This document shows, in pieces, positions 45,355-53,893 of a stretch of 64,000 nt of DNA (within the stretch, counting starts at the first letter, position 1; each line of letters begins with the position of its first letter). The stretch is from Myxococcales bacterium (GTDB taxonomy: Bacteria > Myxococcota_A > Polyangia > Haliangiales > Haliangiaceae), in the NCBI GenBank assembly GCA_016716835.1, contig JADJUW010000001.1, forward strand, positions 2,004,001-2,068,000, read 5' to 3'. The translations under genes and the position numbers were made by a program. The notes under the pieces were generated by a model. The model was given only the letters and a program-made list of their open reading frames with translations, did no database searches and was not told the DNA's origin.

Positions 45355-45420
45355 GGTAACTACGCAGTACGACCGCTAACCTACCGCAACTAAACGATTT
45401 CTGGGGTGCGGGAGTGACCC
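45355..45420 (+). repeat. 66-bp repeat family, copy C
   Basis: Begins GGTAACTACGCAG and ends GGAGTGACCC (45411-45420), with 41 bp between conserved blocks and the internal YTAAC and GNAAY positions. It lies about 26 kb from the other copies. Its right part overlaps the 3' end of the convergent rlmN gene and supplies that gene's stop codon and last ten codons. Confidence 0.68.
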
Positions 45421-46505
45421 CGGGCGAGCTGGCCGCAGGCGGCGGCGATGTCCCTGCCACGTGGGGTGCGGATGATGGCGCGCAGGCCGTGGGCGTGGAG
45501 GCGATCGCGGAAGCGGGTGACGACGGCGGGGGCGGACGGCGTCAGCGTGCTGCCGGGGAAGGCGTTGTGCGGAATGAGGTTGAGGTGCGCCGGCAAGCCC
45601 GCGAGCAGCGCGGGCAGACGATCGGCGTCGGCGTCGCTGTCGTTGTGCCCGGCGAGCATGACGTATTCCATAAAATAGCGGCGCCACGGATGCGCTGCGG
45701 CATCGGCGCGCATGATGGCCATGAGCTCGGCGAGCGGCCACTTCTTGGTCTGCGGCATGATGCGGCCGCGTTGTTCGTCGGTGGTGCCGTTGAGCGACAG
45801 CGCAAAGCTCGCGCGGCTGTCGCGGAGAAAGCGCACCATGCCAGTGCCAATGCCGGAAGTCGAGACCGTAATGTGCTCGGCGCGCAGGCTCGGCGACGGC
45901 GTGCCGGTGAGCACCGCGATCGCCGCGAGCACGTTGTCTAGGTTATCCATTGGCTCGCCCATGCCCATGAACACCACGTTGCGCGGCGCGCGCGGCGCGT
46001 GATGTGCGGCGATGAGATACTGCAATACGATTTCATCGGCGGTTAGGTTGCGGCCAAAGCCGAGCTCGGCGGTGGCGCAAAATTTACACGCACGCGTGCA
46101 GCCAGCTTGGCTTGAGACGCACACCGTCTCGCGCCCGTCGCCTGGGATCCATACCGTCTCGACCGCTTGATCATCGCGCGCGCCTGCGCCAAAGGCGATG
46201 GCAAATTTTTGCGTGCCGTCGGTGGCAACCTGCCGGTTGACGACGCGCCACGCCGGCACGTGAAATTGCACACGGGCCTCGCGCCAGGCCGCGGCCCCGA
46301 CGCCGGCTAGCACCTCGGGCACGGCGCTCGGGGGAGGCGTCGCCGAGACCTCATGCAGGGCGCGCAAGGCCGCCAAGGCGCGGGTGCGGCTTTGCAGCGC
46401 GTCGGCCAGCGCCGCCAATGGCATGCCCAGCAGCGGCAGCGTCGCAGCGGACGTCGTAGCGGGTACCTGGGGCAAGACCGGCAGCAAGGCGACGCACCCT
46501 AGCAC
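45390..46505 (-). CDS. rlmN: RlmN-like radical SAM 23S rRNA/tRNA adenosine methyltransferase
   Basis: 371 residues if started at the GTG at 46505; an internal ATG at 46424 fits the usual N-terminus (LLGMPLAALADAL) better. The radical SAM motif is CTRACKFC, preceded by ETVCVSSQAGC, the RlmN signature. Downstream blocks NVVFMGMGEPMDNLDNV, ITVSTSGIGTGM, ASFALSLNGTT, YVMLAGHNDSDADA and the C-terminal AACGQL with the second catalytic Cys are present. RlmN makes 2-methyladenosine in 23S rRNA and tRNA. The C-terminal tail after ACGQL (ARGHSRTPEIV) is encoded by repeat copy C, so the natural end may have been replaced. Confidence 0.92.
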   Translation of the reverse strand: MLGCVALLPVLPQVPATTSAATLPLLGMPLAALADALQSRTRALAALRALHEVSATPPPSAVPEVLAGVGAAAWREARVQFHVPAWRVVNRQVATDGTQKFAIAFGAGARDDQAVETVWIPGDGRETVCVSSQAGCTRACKFCATAELGFGRNLTADEIVLQYLIAAHHAPRAPRNVVFMGMGEPMDNLDNVLAAIAVLTGTPSPSLRAEHITVSTSGIGTGMVRFLRDSRASFALSLNGTTDEQRGRIMPQTKKWPLAELMAIMRADAAAHPWRRYFMEYVMLAGHNDSDADADRLPALLAGLPAHLNLIPHNAFPGSTLTPSAPAVVTRFRDRLHAHGLRAIIRTPRGRDIAAACGQLARGHSRTPEIV

Positions 46506-46546
46506 GCACCCGGACCCGACTCCGCAACAATCGAAAAAGGCCAGCG

Positions 46547-47161
46547 CTAATCGGCCGCGCCGGCCTTGTTAAGGCGCTGCGTTGGCAGGCCACCCAGGCT
46601 CTCACCGACGAGCTGCAGCGAACCCCACTGACCATCACAGTCTACGTTATAGACCGCCTCGGCGACGAAGGAGCCGGCAACCGCAGCAACGGGCGTCGGT
46701 ACGTTTTGCGGGGACGGCACGACGCTCGCCGCTCCTAACGCCAAGGCCGCGCCGCGCAGACTCGCCAACGCAACCGAATCAGCGACCAGGGGAGAGTAAC
46801 TATAGTTGGCGTAGAAGGTATCGTCGATGCGAAAATCAAGCGTCGTCCAGGCCACCGCGGCCGCGCCGACGGGCGCCCAGTCACCGGCGGCATGTACGTT
46901 ACGGGTCTTGCCGCAGGCCGAGCCCGCGGGGTGCTGGCGGCCGGCGACCAGCGGGAAGCTGCTATCGGTGACAAAGCTCGTCTTGGTGGTCTTGCCAAGG
47001 GCCCCTAGCAGCAGCTCGAACTCCGCCGACTTGGCCTTGCGCATGGTGTCCATGAAGGCCTGGATCGCGACCGCAGCCAGGATGCCGATAATAGCCACGA
47101 CGATCATGAGCTCGATGAGCGTGAAGCCTCGTTCTCGGGGCTTGCGCCGGCAGCTACGCAT
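46547..47161 (-). CDS. Type IV pilin-like (prepilin) protein
   Basis: 204 residues from the ATG at 47161. The N-terminus reads RKPRERGFTLIELMIVVAII, with the G-F-T-L-I-E-L prepilin cleavage and methylation motif and a following hydrophobic helix. The C-terminal domain holds a Cys pair region (GSACGKTRNVHAAGDW, VYNVDCDGQW). The start overlaps the stop of the upstream M29-like gene by 8 bp, with GGAGG as its ribosome-binding site, so translation is coupled. No other pilus assembly gene is nearby; it could be a minor pilin or pseudopilin. Confidence 0.87.
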   Translation of the reverse strand: MRSCRRKPRERGFTLIELMIVVAIIGILAAVAIQAFMDTMRKAKSAEFELLLGALGKTTKTSFVTDSSFPLVAGRQHPAGSACGKTRNVHAAGDWAPVGAAAVAWTTLDFRIDDTFYANYSYSPLVADSVALASLRGAALALGAASVVPSPQNVPTPVAAVAGSFVAEAVYNVDCDGQWGSLQLVGESLGGLPTQRLNKAGAAD

Positions 47162-48179
47162 GCCAGCCTCCGTTGGTAAACACGACGGTGTCGTCGATCG
47201 CGACGCGTTCGGTGATGGGAAACACGTCGACGTGGTAGTGCGCATCCTTGTGGCGCATGCCTGGCTTTTTGTAAACTCCGTGCTTGGCGCCGAGCGACAG
47301 GTGCACGCCGCATACGCGCTCAAAGGCGCCGACGTCGCGCACCATGCGTTCGCGTGAGAAGCTGCGGTTAAGGCCCATGCCGAGCTCGCGCACCCAGACC
47401 TCGCCGCCCTCTCCCAGTGCGATCGTGCGCAGCACCTCGTCAAAGGCAGGCGTTGAGTTTTCGGCGCCGACGACGCGACCGCGCTCGATGATAAGCGCGA
47501 TCGGCGGCGATGCGGCGTGCATAAAAAACTCCAGGTCGGCAAAGGCATAGATCATCACGCGGCCTGACACCTGTTCCAGATCGCGTGCCTCCGTAAAGAC
47601 TTCGCCGATTGGAAACATGCTGCCAATATTATTGGTGGCCGAATAATCGCCGGTGTTTAGCTTGGCGGCCTCGAAGCCGCCGTCGTACGTAAGCGTGGCG
47701 CCGCCTCCCTGCACCACGACGCGCTGGCCGGCGTCGAGCTTCGCTTTGAGGGCGCTGCCAACGCCGCGATAGTAGGTGGCATCATAGGCCAAGGCATCGA
47801 TATAGATGGCAACCTCGTCGGGCGCCATGCGCGCGAGGTTGGCGTGCTCGATGACCTTGATGCCGCGCTTGTAGAGCTCGACGCGGATGCGAAACGACTC
47901 GATGCGAAAGCTGGTCGATTGCACGAGCACCACGAGGTCACCGACGTGCAAGGCGGCAAAGGCGGCGAGCAGCTCCGCCGGCGCGGCGTCATCAAACGAG
48001 AGATGTGCGGCGTCGGGCAGCGCTGCATGATAGGCCTGCGCCATGATCGCCGCGAGCTCACATTGAGTATCGTAGACAACGACCGCGGCATGCGCGGCCG
48101 TGTGCTGCAGCGAGATGGCGAGCATATCGGCGACGTGCGAGGTCGCCTGGGCAACGAGAACAGCGCGCGCGTTAGGCAT
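47154..48179 (-). CDS. M29-like aminopeptidase (thermophilic aminopeptidase superfamily)
   Basis: 341 residues, no signal peptide. The N-terminal half has a Rossmann-like region (HAAVVVYDTQCELAAIMAQ, VGDLVVLVQSTSFRIESFR). The C-terminal half contains blocks with candidate metal ligands: GSMFPIGEVFTEARD, GRVVGAENSTPAF, VRELGMGLNRSF and KDAHYHVDVFPI. The E-V-x-x-x-P and H-x-D arrangement is like M29 aminopeptidases and related ring-opening dioxygenases of the same fold, so the activity (peptidase or NicX-like) is uncertain. It is coupled to the pilin gene. Confidence 0.65.
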   Translation of the reverse strand: MPNARAVLVAQATSHVADMLAISLQHTAAHAAVVVYDTQCELAAIMAQAYHAALPDAAHLSFDDAAPAELLAAFAALHVGDLVVLVQSTSFRIESFRIRVELYKRGIKVIEHANLARMAPDEVAIYIDALAYDATYYRGVGSALKAKLDAGQRVVVQGGGATLTYDGGFEAAKLNTGDYSATNNIGSMFPIGEVFTEARDLEQVSGRVMIYAFADLEFFMHAASPPIALIIERGRVVGAENSTPAFDEVLRTIALGEGGEVWVRELGMGLNRSFSRERMVRDVGAFERVCGVHLSLGAKHGVYKKPGMRHKDAHYHVDVFPITERVAIDDTVVFTNGGWHA

Positions 48180-48311
48180 TGATGCGGTTGTACTGCTAAG
48201 GGTTTGAAGCCACCAGCTCGGTTATGCGTTTGGCGCGTCCGGGTGCCCACACATGCCGTGGCTGCGCGCCCACAAGCATACTTGAACTGAGTAAAATCAA
48301 ATGGTTGCGAG

Positions 48312-48327
48312 TGGCACATGGGCTGCA
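48312..48327 (+). promoter_or_regulatory. Candidate sigma-54 promoter
   Basis: TGGCAC (48312-48317), five bases, then CTGCA (48323-48327) matches the TGGCAC-N5-TTGCA consensus at 10 of 11 positions. GG and GC lie 10 bp apart as required. It precedes the gene at 48350. No enhancer-binding activator gene is visible nearby. Confidence 0.35.
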
Positions 48328-48349
48328 TTTACATAGGTGCAGGTGAATT

Positions 48350-49279
48350 ATGCTGCCAAGTTTTGCCCTCCTCTCCCTCATTGTTATTGCCCCTGCCTCA
48401 TCGACGCCCGTGTGGGCGCCCGCGGAGAACTCACCGCGCAAGCAGGTGGTTTACGTCGACGGCGCGCCGTCGATTCTAATCGACGGCAGCGAGGTGGCCG
48501 CCGCCGTGGGCCCAGCGCGCACGGTTGACGAGACGTCGCCTATGGTGGTTCGCCGCGCGGTTGACCCCGCGTTCTTGCAAACCGACGCCGCGAAGGCCTG
48601 GCTGCACCAAGGCGTCGTATTGTATGCCGCCGATGGTTCGCGTTGCGAAACCAAGGTCGCCGCGCTCGCGCTGTATGGCTGGTTTAATTTTGTCGATGGC
48701 GACGGCGAGGAGTTTTCGCCAATGGAGGTGTGGGAGCGCAGCAAGGGCAATGGCGGGGTCTACCTGACCGCCGAGCTAGCGGACGACGCTTGCCAAGGTG
48801 CGGTGGTGGCGCAGCTCGCGGCCGAGCCCGCGCGCATCGCCGCGACGCCACGCGTGGCGAGCGAGTCGTGGCGCGACGTCGCCCTTGCGGCCTTGCCACA
48901 GGTCGACGCCTTTCAACGGATTCAGAATCAATTCATCTATACGAACCCACAGACCTATGACGAAGGCGAGGCGCGCCGCCTGGCCGCCACGACGCTGTGG
49001 GATGACGCGCCGCTGGTGCAGCAAGTCGAGGTAGGCGACCGCACGTTCCTGATGCTGAGCATGGCGCGCGATGGCTCGTGCGGCGACTTCGGCGGCGCGC
49101 TCTTTGTCGCTTGGGAAATCGTTCAGCAACCCGGCGTTGCCCACGTGCGGTTGCGCTACGCACAGGCGGACGAACGCACCCCGACGTTTGCGTTTGCGGA
49201 TCACGGCACCGGCACCGTGCGCTTTGAGGCGCTCAGCGAATTCTATGCGCCAAGCGACTACGACGGGTGTGGGTGCTAA
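48350..49279 (+). CDS. Exported hypothetical protein
   Basis: 309 residues. The cleavable signal (MLPSFALLSLIVIAPASSTP) is short. The mature protein is mostly beta-rich (KQVVYVDGAPSILIDGSEVAAA, GNGGVYLTAELADDACQGAV, HVRLRYAQADERTPTFAFAD) and ends in a Cys pair (YDGCGC). It has four Cys in all besides that end. Recognised family: none. The start has a weak ribosome-binding site (AGGTG) right at the possible sigma-54 transcript start, so the leader would be short. Confidence 0.7.
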   Translation: MLPSFALLSLIVIAPASSTPVWAPAENSPRKQVVYVDGAPSILIDGSEVAAAVGPARTVDETSPMVVRRAVDPAFLQTDAAKAWLHQGVVLYAADGSRCETKVAALALYGWFNFVDGDGEEFSPMEVWERSKGNGGVYLTAELADDACQGAVVAQLAAEPARIAATPRVASESWRDVALAALPQVDAFQRIQNQFIYTNPQTYDEGEARRLAATTLWDDAPLVQQVEVGDRTFLMLSMARDGSCGDFGGALFVAWEIVQQPGVAHVRLRYAQADERTPTFAFADHGTGTVRFEALSEFYAPSDYDGCGC

Positions 49280-49294
49280 CGGGAACGCGACGCC

Positions 49295-49860
49295 CTACGG
49301 CATCGCGCGATGATGCTTAACAAATTGCATGAAGGTCGCCCCAAATAGCCGCAGATGGGCACGAGTCGCTTCATCGGTCAGGTTGCCGGCGGTGTCGAAT
49401 TTCTCATGTGCCCGCGCCACGAGCACCTCGGGTTGCGCCAAGGTTGGGGCATCGAAATAGACCATGATCTGCCGCAGATGCGTTTGGGCGCGCAGCGAGC
49501 CGCTCATGCCAACCGACGAGCCAATCATCCCAACGGGCTTTTTTTTAGCGGCGAGGCAGGCCCACGCGACATCCAGTCGATGGCATTTTTTAGCGCGCCG
49601 GGAATGCTGAAATTATATTCCGGCGTGGCGAAGATCACGGCATCTGCCGCGGCCAGCGCACGCGCGAGCGCTGCGACGGGAGCCGGATCTTGTGCGATAT
49701 CACTGCTAAACAGCGGCAAATCTCCGATGCCCGCACCGGCGCCTTCATAGAGCGAAAGCGTCGCGCTCTCTGGCATCACCGCCGCCAGTTCGCGCAGCAG
49801 CGCGCGGTTGATCGACGCCTGACGCAGGCTGCCACAAATGCCGAGGATCGAAATTGTCAC
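49295..49860 (-). CDS. NADPH-dependent FMN reductase; 1-bp indel in T8 run
   Basis: The N-terminal frame (MTISILGICGSLRQASINRAL) ends early at about 49525. A second frame supplies the rest to 49295. Adding one base to the T8 run at 49539-49546 (A8 on the coding strand) joins SPLKK to KPVGMIGSSVGMSG, giving about 188 residues, the usual length. Flavin-binding motifs are GSLRQASINR and FATPEYNFSIPGALKNAIDW (P-E-Y-N), and the C-terminal G-S-S-V-G-M-S-G. The enzyme reduces FMN or quinones with NADPH. A long homopolymer could also be a true phase-variable tract. Confidence 0.8.
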
Positions 49861-49958
49861 CTCAGCATTGTTGCATGGCCGCGTCGGCTAGCAAGGTTTT
49901 GCTTCGCCACATTTGCGCGCGCCGGCGCGCTAGGGTTACGATCTGCGCGGAGGCGGCG

Positions 49959-50651
49959 ATGAAACAAATTTTCACAAGGCTTGGGTTTGGCATGGCGATG
50001 TGGGCGAGTATGGCCTGCGGTGGTGGCAATGATGAGGTGGTGCCGCCGCCTGATGGAACACCGCCCGCCTGTGACGAAATATGGACCGTCACCAACGGCG
50101 ATGCGGATGCCACGGCAGTCATTGCAGGCGGCGAGCTTGTGCTCACAGCGCCCAACGCCGACGCGTTTAGCGCGGTTGCTGTGGCGCAGACGCTAAGCGG
50201 CGACTTCGATATTCGGTTTGACTTTGATCCGGCGAGCCTCGTCGAAGGCGGCTTTGCCCAAGCGACGATTGGGCTCGATGGCGAGGCGCTTGCGGTGGCC
50301 GGCATTGGCACCCTCTTGCCGCTGGGAGAAGTCGACTTTACGGGGCTGGGCGTCGCCGTTGGTGACAAACAGGATCCCGTCTTTAATGCAACCGACTTGC
50401 AAGCGGGCTCGCTGCGCCTGACGCGCACCGGCACGACCATTACCGCGACGGCGACCGTGGAAGGCACCGAAGCCACGTTGTCGGGCGAGAACCAAAGCAC
50501 CGACCCCGTGCAGGTTGGCCTGCAGCTAGGTCGCCATCCGACGATGGGTGCGCCCCTCATCGGCACGTCTTCCATCACCGCGCAGGGGTTTGTGGTGATT
50601 TCCGGCGACGCGGAAGCTGATCCATTTGACTGCGACTCGCTGGTGGACTAA
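49959..50651 (+). CDS. Lipoprotein with jelly-roll-like domain
   Basis: 230 residues from the ATG at 49959. The signal ends WASMACGGG, a plausible lipobox-like site (SMAC). The mature domain is a single beta sandwich with strand patterns IWTVTNGDADATAVIAGGELVL, FDIRFDFDPASLVEGG and SLRLTRTGTTITATATV, like laminin-G/DUF1080-type carbohydrate-binding folds. Only one Cys pair (PPACDE, FDCDS). Probably a surface lipoprotein that binds glycans, which is inference. Confidence 0.7.
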   Translation: MKQIFTRLGFGMAMWASMACGGGNDEVVPPPDGTPPACDEIWTVTNGDADATAVIAGGELVLTAPNADAFSAVAVAQTLSGDFDIRFDFDPASLVEGGFAQATIGLDGEALAVAGIGTLLPLGEVDFTGLGVAVGDKQDPVFNATDLQAGSLRLTRTGTTITATATVEGTEATLSGENQSTDPVQVGLQLGRHPTMGAPLIGTSSITAQGFVVISGDAEADPFDCDSLVD

Positions 50652-50678
50652 CGCGCGCATCGCTCAGCACTAGCTGCG

Positions 50679-52303
50679 CTAGCCCAAATACGGATAGCGC
50701 CAGTCGGTCGGCGGGACGAAGGTCTCCTTGATCGTGCGAGGCGCGACGAAGCGAAGCAGGTTGGTTGGGGCGCCGGCCTTGTCATCGGTGCCAGACGCGC
50801 GCGCGCCGCCAAAGGGCTGCTGCCCAACCACCGCGCCGGTCGGCTTGTCGTTGATATAAAATTGCCCGCGCTAAAGCGAGCCGCTGCGCGCGCCTCGGCG
50901 ATGGCGTGGGCCTCGGTGGCGAACACCGCGCCGGTGAGCGCATAAGGCGAGGTGCGGTCGACGAGTTCGAGCACCTCGGTCCACGCGTGATCGGGATAAA
51001 CATGGATGGTTACGATGGGCCCAAAAAATTCGGTGTGCATATGCGGCACACCAGGATCTTCGGTGAGCAGCAGCGTCGGCCGCACAAAATAGCCCTCGGC
51101 ATCGTCGCACTGGCCGCCGGCCAAGACCGACATGCCGCGCGTGGTGCGCGCCGCCGCGATGGCGGCGGCATGACGGGTAAAGGCTGGCCGATTAATCACC
51201 GCGCCCATGAAATTGGAAAAGTCGGCGACGTCGCCGACCTTGAGGCTTTCGGTCTGTCCGATGAGTTGCTCCTTCATCGCCCGCCACACGGAGGCGGCGA
51301 CATACACCCGCGACGCCGCCGAGCACTTTTGTCCTTGATACTCAAAGCCGCCGCGCAGGATGGCCGTGGCCAAGGCCTGCGGATTGGCCGACGCATGCGC
51401 AACGATAAAATCCTTGCCGCCGGTCTCGCCGACGAGCCGCGGAAAATTGCGATAGCCATCGAGGTGGCTGGCGACGTCTTTCCACAGGCTCTTAAACACC
51501 GCGGTTGAGCCGGTAAAATTGAGCGCACAGAATTCTGGGTGCGCGAGCACTTGGCGCGAAATGGCGGCGCCGTCGCCGGGAACTAAGTTGATCACACCGG
51601 GCGGCAAGCCGGCCTCTTCGAGCAATTGATAGGTCAGATAGGCCGCATGCAGCTGGCTATCGGAAGGCTTCCACACCACGGTGTTGCCCATCAGCGCCGG
51701 CGCGGTGGGCAGGTTGGCGGCAATCGCCGTAAAGTTAAACGGCGTCAGCGCGTAGACAAAGCCTTCAAGCGGCCGCAGATCAAATTGGTTCCACATGCCC
51801 GGGGCCGCCGCCGGTTGCCAGCGATAGAGCTCCTGCATGAAGTGGACATTGAAGCGCCAAAAATCGATCAGCTCGCAGGCTGCGTCTATTTCGGCCTGAT
51901 GGCAGGTCTTGCTTTGACCGAGCATGGTCGAGGCATTGATGACGTAGCGCCATTTGGTCTGCAGCAGCTCGGCGGCGCGCAAGAACACCGCCGCGCGATC
52001 TTCCCAGGCCAAGGCGCCCCAATGCCGCCGTGCCTCGAGCGAGGCGGCTATCGCACGCCCGACGACATCGTCGTCGGCCCCATGCGCGCGCGCGATGACA
52101 TGGCGATGTCGATGCGGCATAACCACGTCGACAAAGCGACCGGTCTGCACCCGCTCCCCGCCGATGATCGCGGGCACCTCGAGCACCTCCGCGCTTTGCC
52201 GCGCCAGCTCGGCCTGCAGCGCGGCGCGTTCGGGCGAGCCGGGGGCATAACCGCGCACAGGGTCGTTGGTGGGCAAAGGGACCGAAACCACGCCGCTAAT
52301 CAT
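50679..52303 (-). CDS. Delta-1-pyrroline-5-carboxylate dehydrogenase; 1-bp indel
   Basis: 541 residues when corrected. The frame from the ATG at 52303 (MISGVVSVPLPTN) is intact to about 50862. There the A4 run at 50858-50861 (T4 on the coding strand) should be one longer: NF then reads YINDKPTGAVVGQQPFGGAR in place of an out-of-frame tail, and the product ends DWRYPYLG at 50679. This matches the C-terminus expected for PutA/RocA-type P5C dehydrogenase. Active-site blocks NFTGSTAVFK, GETGGKDFIV and the catalytic Cys in YQGQKCSAASRVY are present. The enzyme oxidises glutamate semialdehyde to glutamate using NAD in proline breakdown. No proline dehydrogenase is adjacent. Confidence 0.88.
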
Positions 52304-52356
52304 GTCTTGGCATACCACCGTCTGCGCGGGTTGGGAATTTCGTGTACACTTTGCAT

Positions 52357-53208
52357 ATGTGGATTGCGTGCACATCCTGCCATCTGCGGCACGATGTGTC
52401 GTCCTATGTGGCGGGTGAGCGCGTTGCGTGCAAGTGCGGCACCTCGCTCGATGTGCCCACCAAGCCGCCCGCGGGCGTGCTGCGATGCCCCACCTGCCAC
52501 GGCGCCGTACCGCAAAATGCGATCGGGTGCTCGTTTTGCCGCGCGCCGCTAATGCTCAAGGCGTGTCCGCGGTGTTTCGCGCGGCTATTCCTTGGGACAA
52601 ATTTTTGCAACCACTGCGGCGCCGACGCCGCGGAGCTCGCACCGCACGCGGGCACTCACGCGGCGCGGCAATGCCCGCGTTGCGTGACGCCAAAGCTCGC
52701 GGCGTTGTTGGTCGGCGATGTCTGCCTCGAACAATGCGAGCGCTGCCACGGCATTTTCGTCGACCGCAGCGCCATCGAGCAAATCTTGCAGGACCGCGAA
52801 CAGGCGCGGGCCGACGCCATCTTGGGCGCGCTGCCGCGCGGCGACGCACCGGCACCAACCGTGCCGCCGGGCGGCAAGCTCTACATCCCCTGCCCCGATT
52901 GCAAGACCATGATGAATCGCACGCAATTCGCCGACGGCGCGCGCATCATCGTCGACGTCTGCCGCACCCACGGCACCTGGTTTGACAGCGGCGAGCTGCC
53001 ACGCATGGTCGATTTCGTGCAAACCGGCGGGCTTGAGCAAGCGGCCAAGCGCCGCCTCGAGCGCGAGAAGCAAAACATAACGCGGCAAGCCGAAGAAGCG
53101 AGGCGACTCGCCGCGCTGCCCGCCGACGTTGGCTACACGCGCAACTCGCAGGCGCGCGGCCCATCACTGGGCGACATTGCCGACATCCTAAAGAGCCTAC
53201 TTTCGTAG
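52357..53208 (+). CDS. Multi-zinc-finger (zf-TFIIB-like) protein
   Basis: 283 residues from the ATG at 52357. It opens with a Cys pair domain (WIACTSCHLRH, ACKCGT), then CPTCHGAVPQNAIGCSFC, then CPRCFARLFLGTNFCNHC, a run of small zinc ribbons. The middle and C-terminal parts contain two TFIIB-like zinc units: CPRCVTPKLAALLVGDVCLEQCERCHGIFVD and CPDCKTMMNRTQFADGARIIVDVCRTHGTWFD. The paired C-P-x-C and C-x-x-C/H-G-x-W/F-x-D spacing defines that family. Probably soluble and metal-binding. A coiled stretch at the end (AAKRRLEREKQNITRQAEEARR) may mediate assembly. Confidence 0.82.
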   Translation: MWIACTSCHLRHDVSSYVAGERVACKCGTSLDVPTKPPAGVLRCPTCHGAVPQNAIGCSFCRAPLMLKACPRCFARLFLGTNFCNHCGADAAELAPHAGTHAARQCPRCVTPKLAALLVGDVCLEQCERCHGIFVDRSAIEQILQDREQARADAILGALPRGDAPAPTVPPGGKLYIPCPDCKTMMNRTQFADGARIIVDVCRTHGTWFDSGELPRMVDFVQTGGLEQAAKRRLEREKQNITRQAEEARRLAALPADVGYTRNSQARGPSLGDIADILKSLLS

Positions 53209-53266
53209 GTGACTTCGGCGCGCCGCCTTGCGATCGGCGCATGGCGCCTGTAACGTCGCGGGCGAT

Positions 53267-53893
53267 ATGCGCCTCATCTTGGTTGGCCCGCCCGGCGCGG
53301 GTAAAGGCACGCAAGCCGCTCGTCTGATCAACTCATTTAAGATCCCGCATATCTCGAGCGGCGATATGCTGCGCGCGGCGGTCAAGGAGGGCACCGCCAT
53401 GGGCGTTCAAGCCGATACCTTTATGAAGGCCGGCAAATTGGTGCCCGATGAGGTCGTCATTGGCATGATCTTAGAACGCATCGCCAAGCCGGATTGCCGC
53501 AGCGGTTTTATGCTCGATGGCTTTCCGCGCACCGAACCACAAGCCGCGGCGCTGGGCACCGCCATGCGGCAGGCCGGTATTGCCTTGGACGCGGTGGTGT
53601 TAATCGAGGTGCCCGACAGCCTGATCGTCGAACGCATCACCGGGCGTCGCACCGACCCGGAGACCGGCACCATCTATCATCTAACGTTCAGCCCGCCCCC
53701 GGCCGACCTCGCCGCGCGCTTGGTGCATCGCAGCGACGACACGGTGCAGGCCGTGACGGCGCGCCTGCAAAAATACCATTCGGACACGGCGCCGATTGTG
53801 CCTTATTACGAAGCGGCGGGTCTCTTACGCCGCGTCGACGGCGTGGGTAACCCCGATGACGTGACCGCGCGTATTACCGCCGCGCTGGCCTAA
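53267..53893 (+). CDS. adk: Adenylate kinase
   Basis: 208 residues. P-loop GPPGAGKGT at residues 7-15, nucleotide-binding ISSGDMLR and FMLDGFPRT, and the lid region GRRTDPETGTIYHLTFSPPP. The lid lacks the zinc Cys cluster and the usual G-K-D-D-V-T-G segment and instead resembles the plant/organelle type (GRR-x-DP-x-TG-x-IYH). The enzyme interconverts ATP, AMP and ADP. Its end overlaps the convergent ABC permease by 4 bp. Confidence 0.93.
   Translation: MRLILVGPPGAGKGTQAARLINSFKIPHISSGDMLRAAVKEGTAMGVQADTFMKAGKLVPDEVVIGMILERIAKPDCRSGFMLDGFPRTEPQAAALGTAMRQAGIALDAVVLIEVPDSLIVERITGRRTDPETGTIYHLTFSPPPADLAARLVHRSDDTVQAVTARLQKYHSDTAPIVPYYEAAGLLRRVDGVGNPDDVTARITAALA

Noticed and set aside
18289..45420. 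The 66-bp elements as CRISPR repeats
   Set aside because: Only the ends are conserved and copies are in both orientations and far apart; no array or Cas gene is seen.
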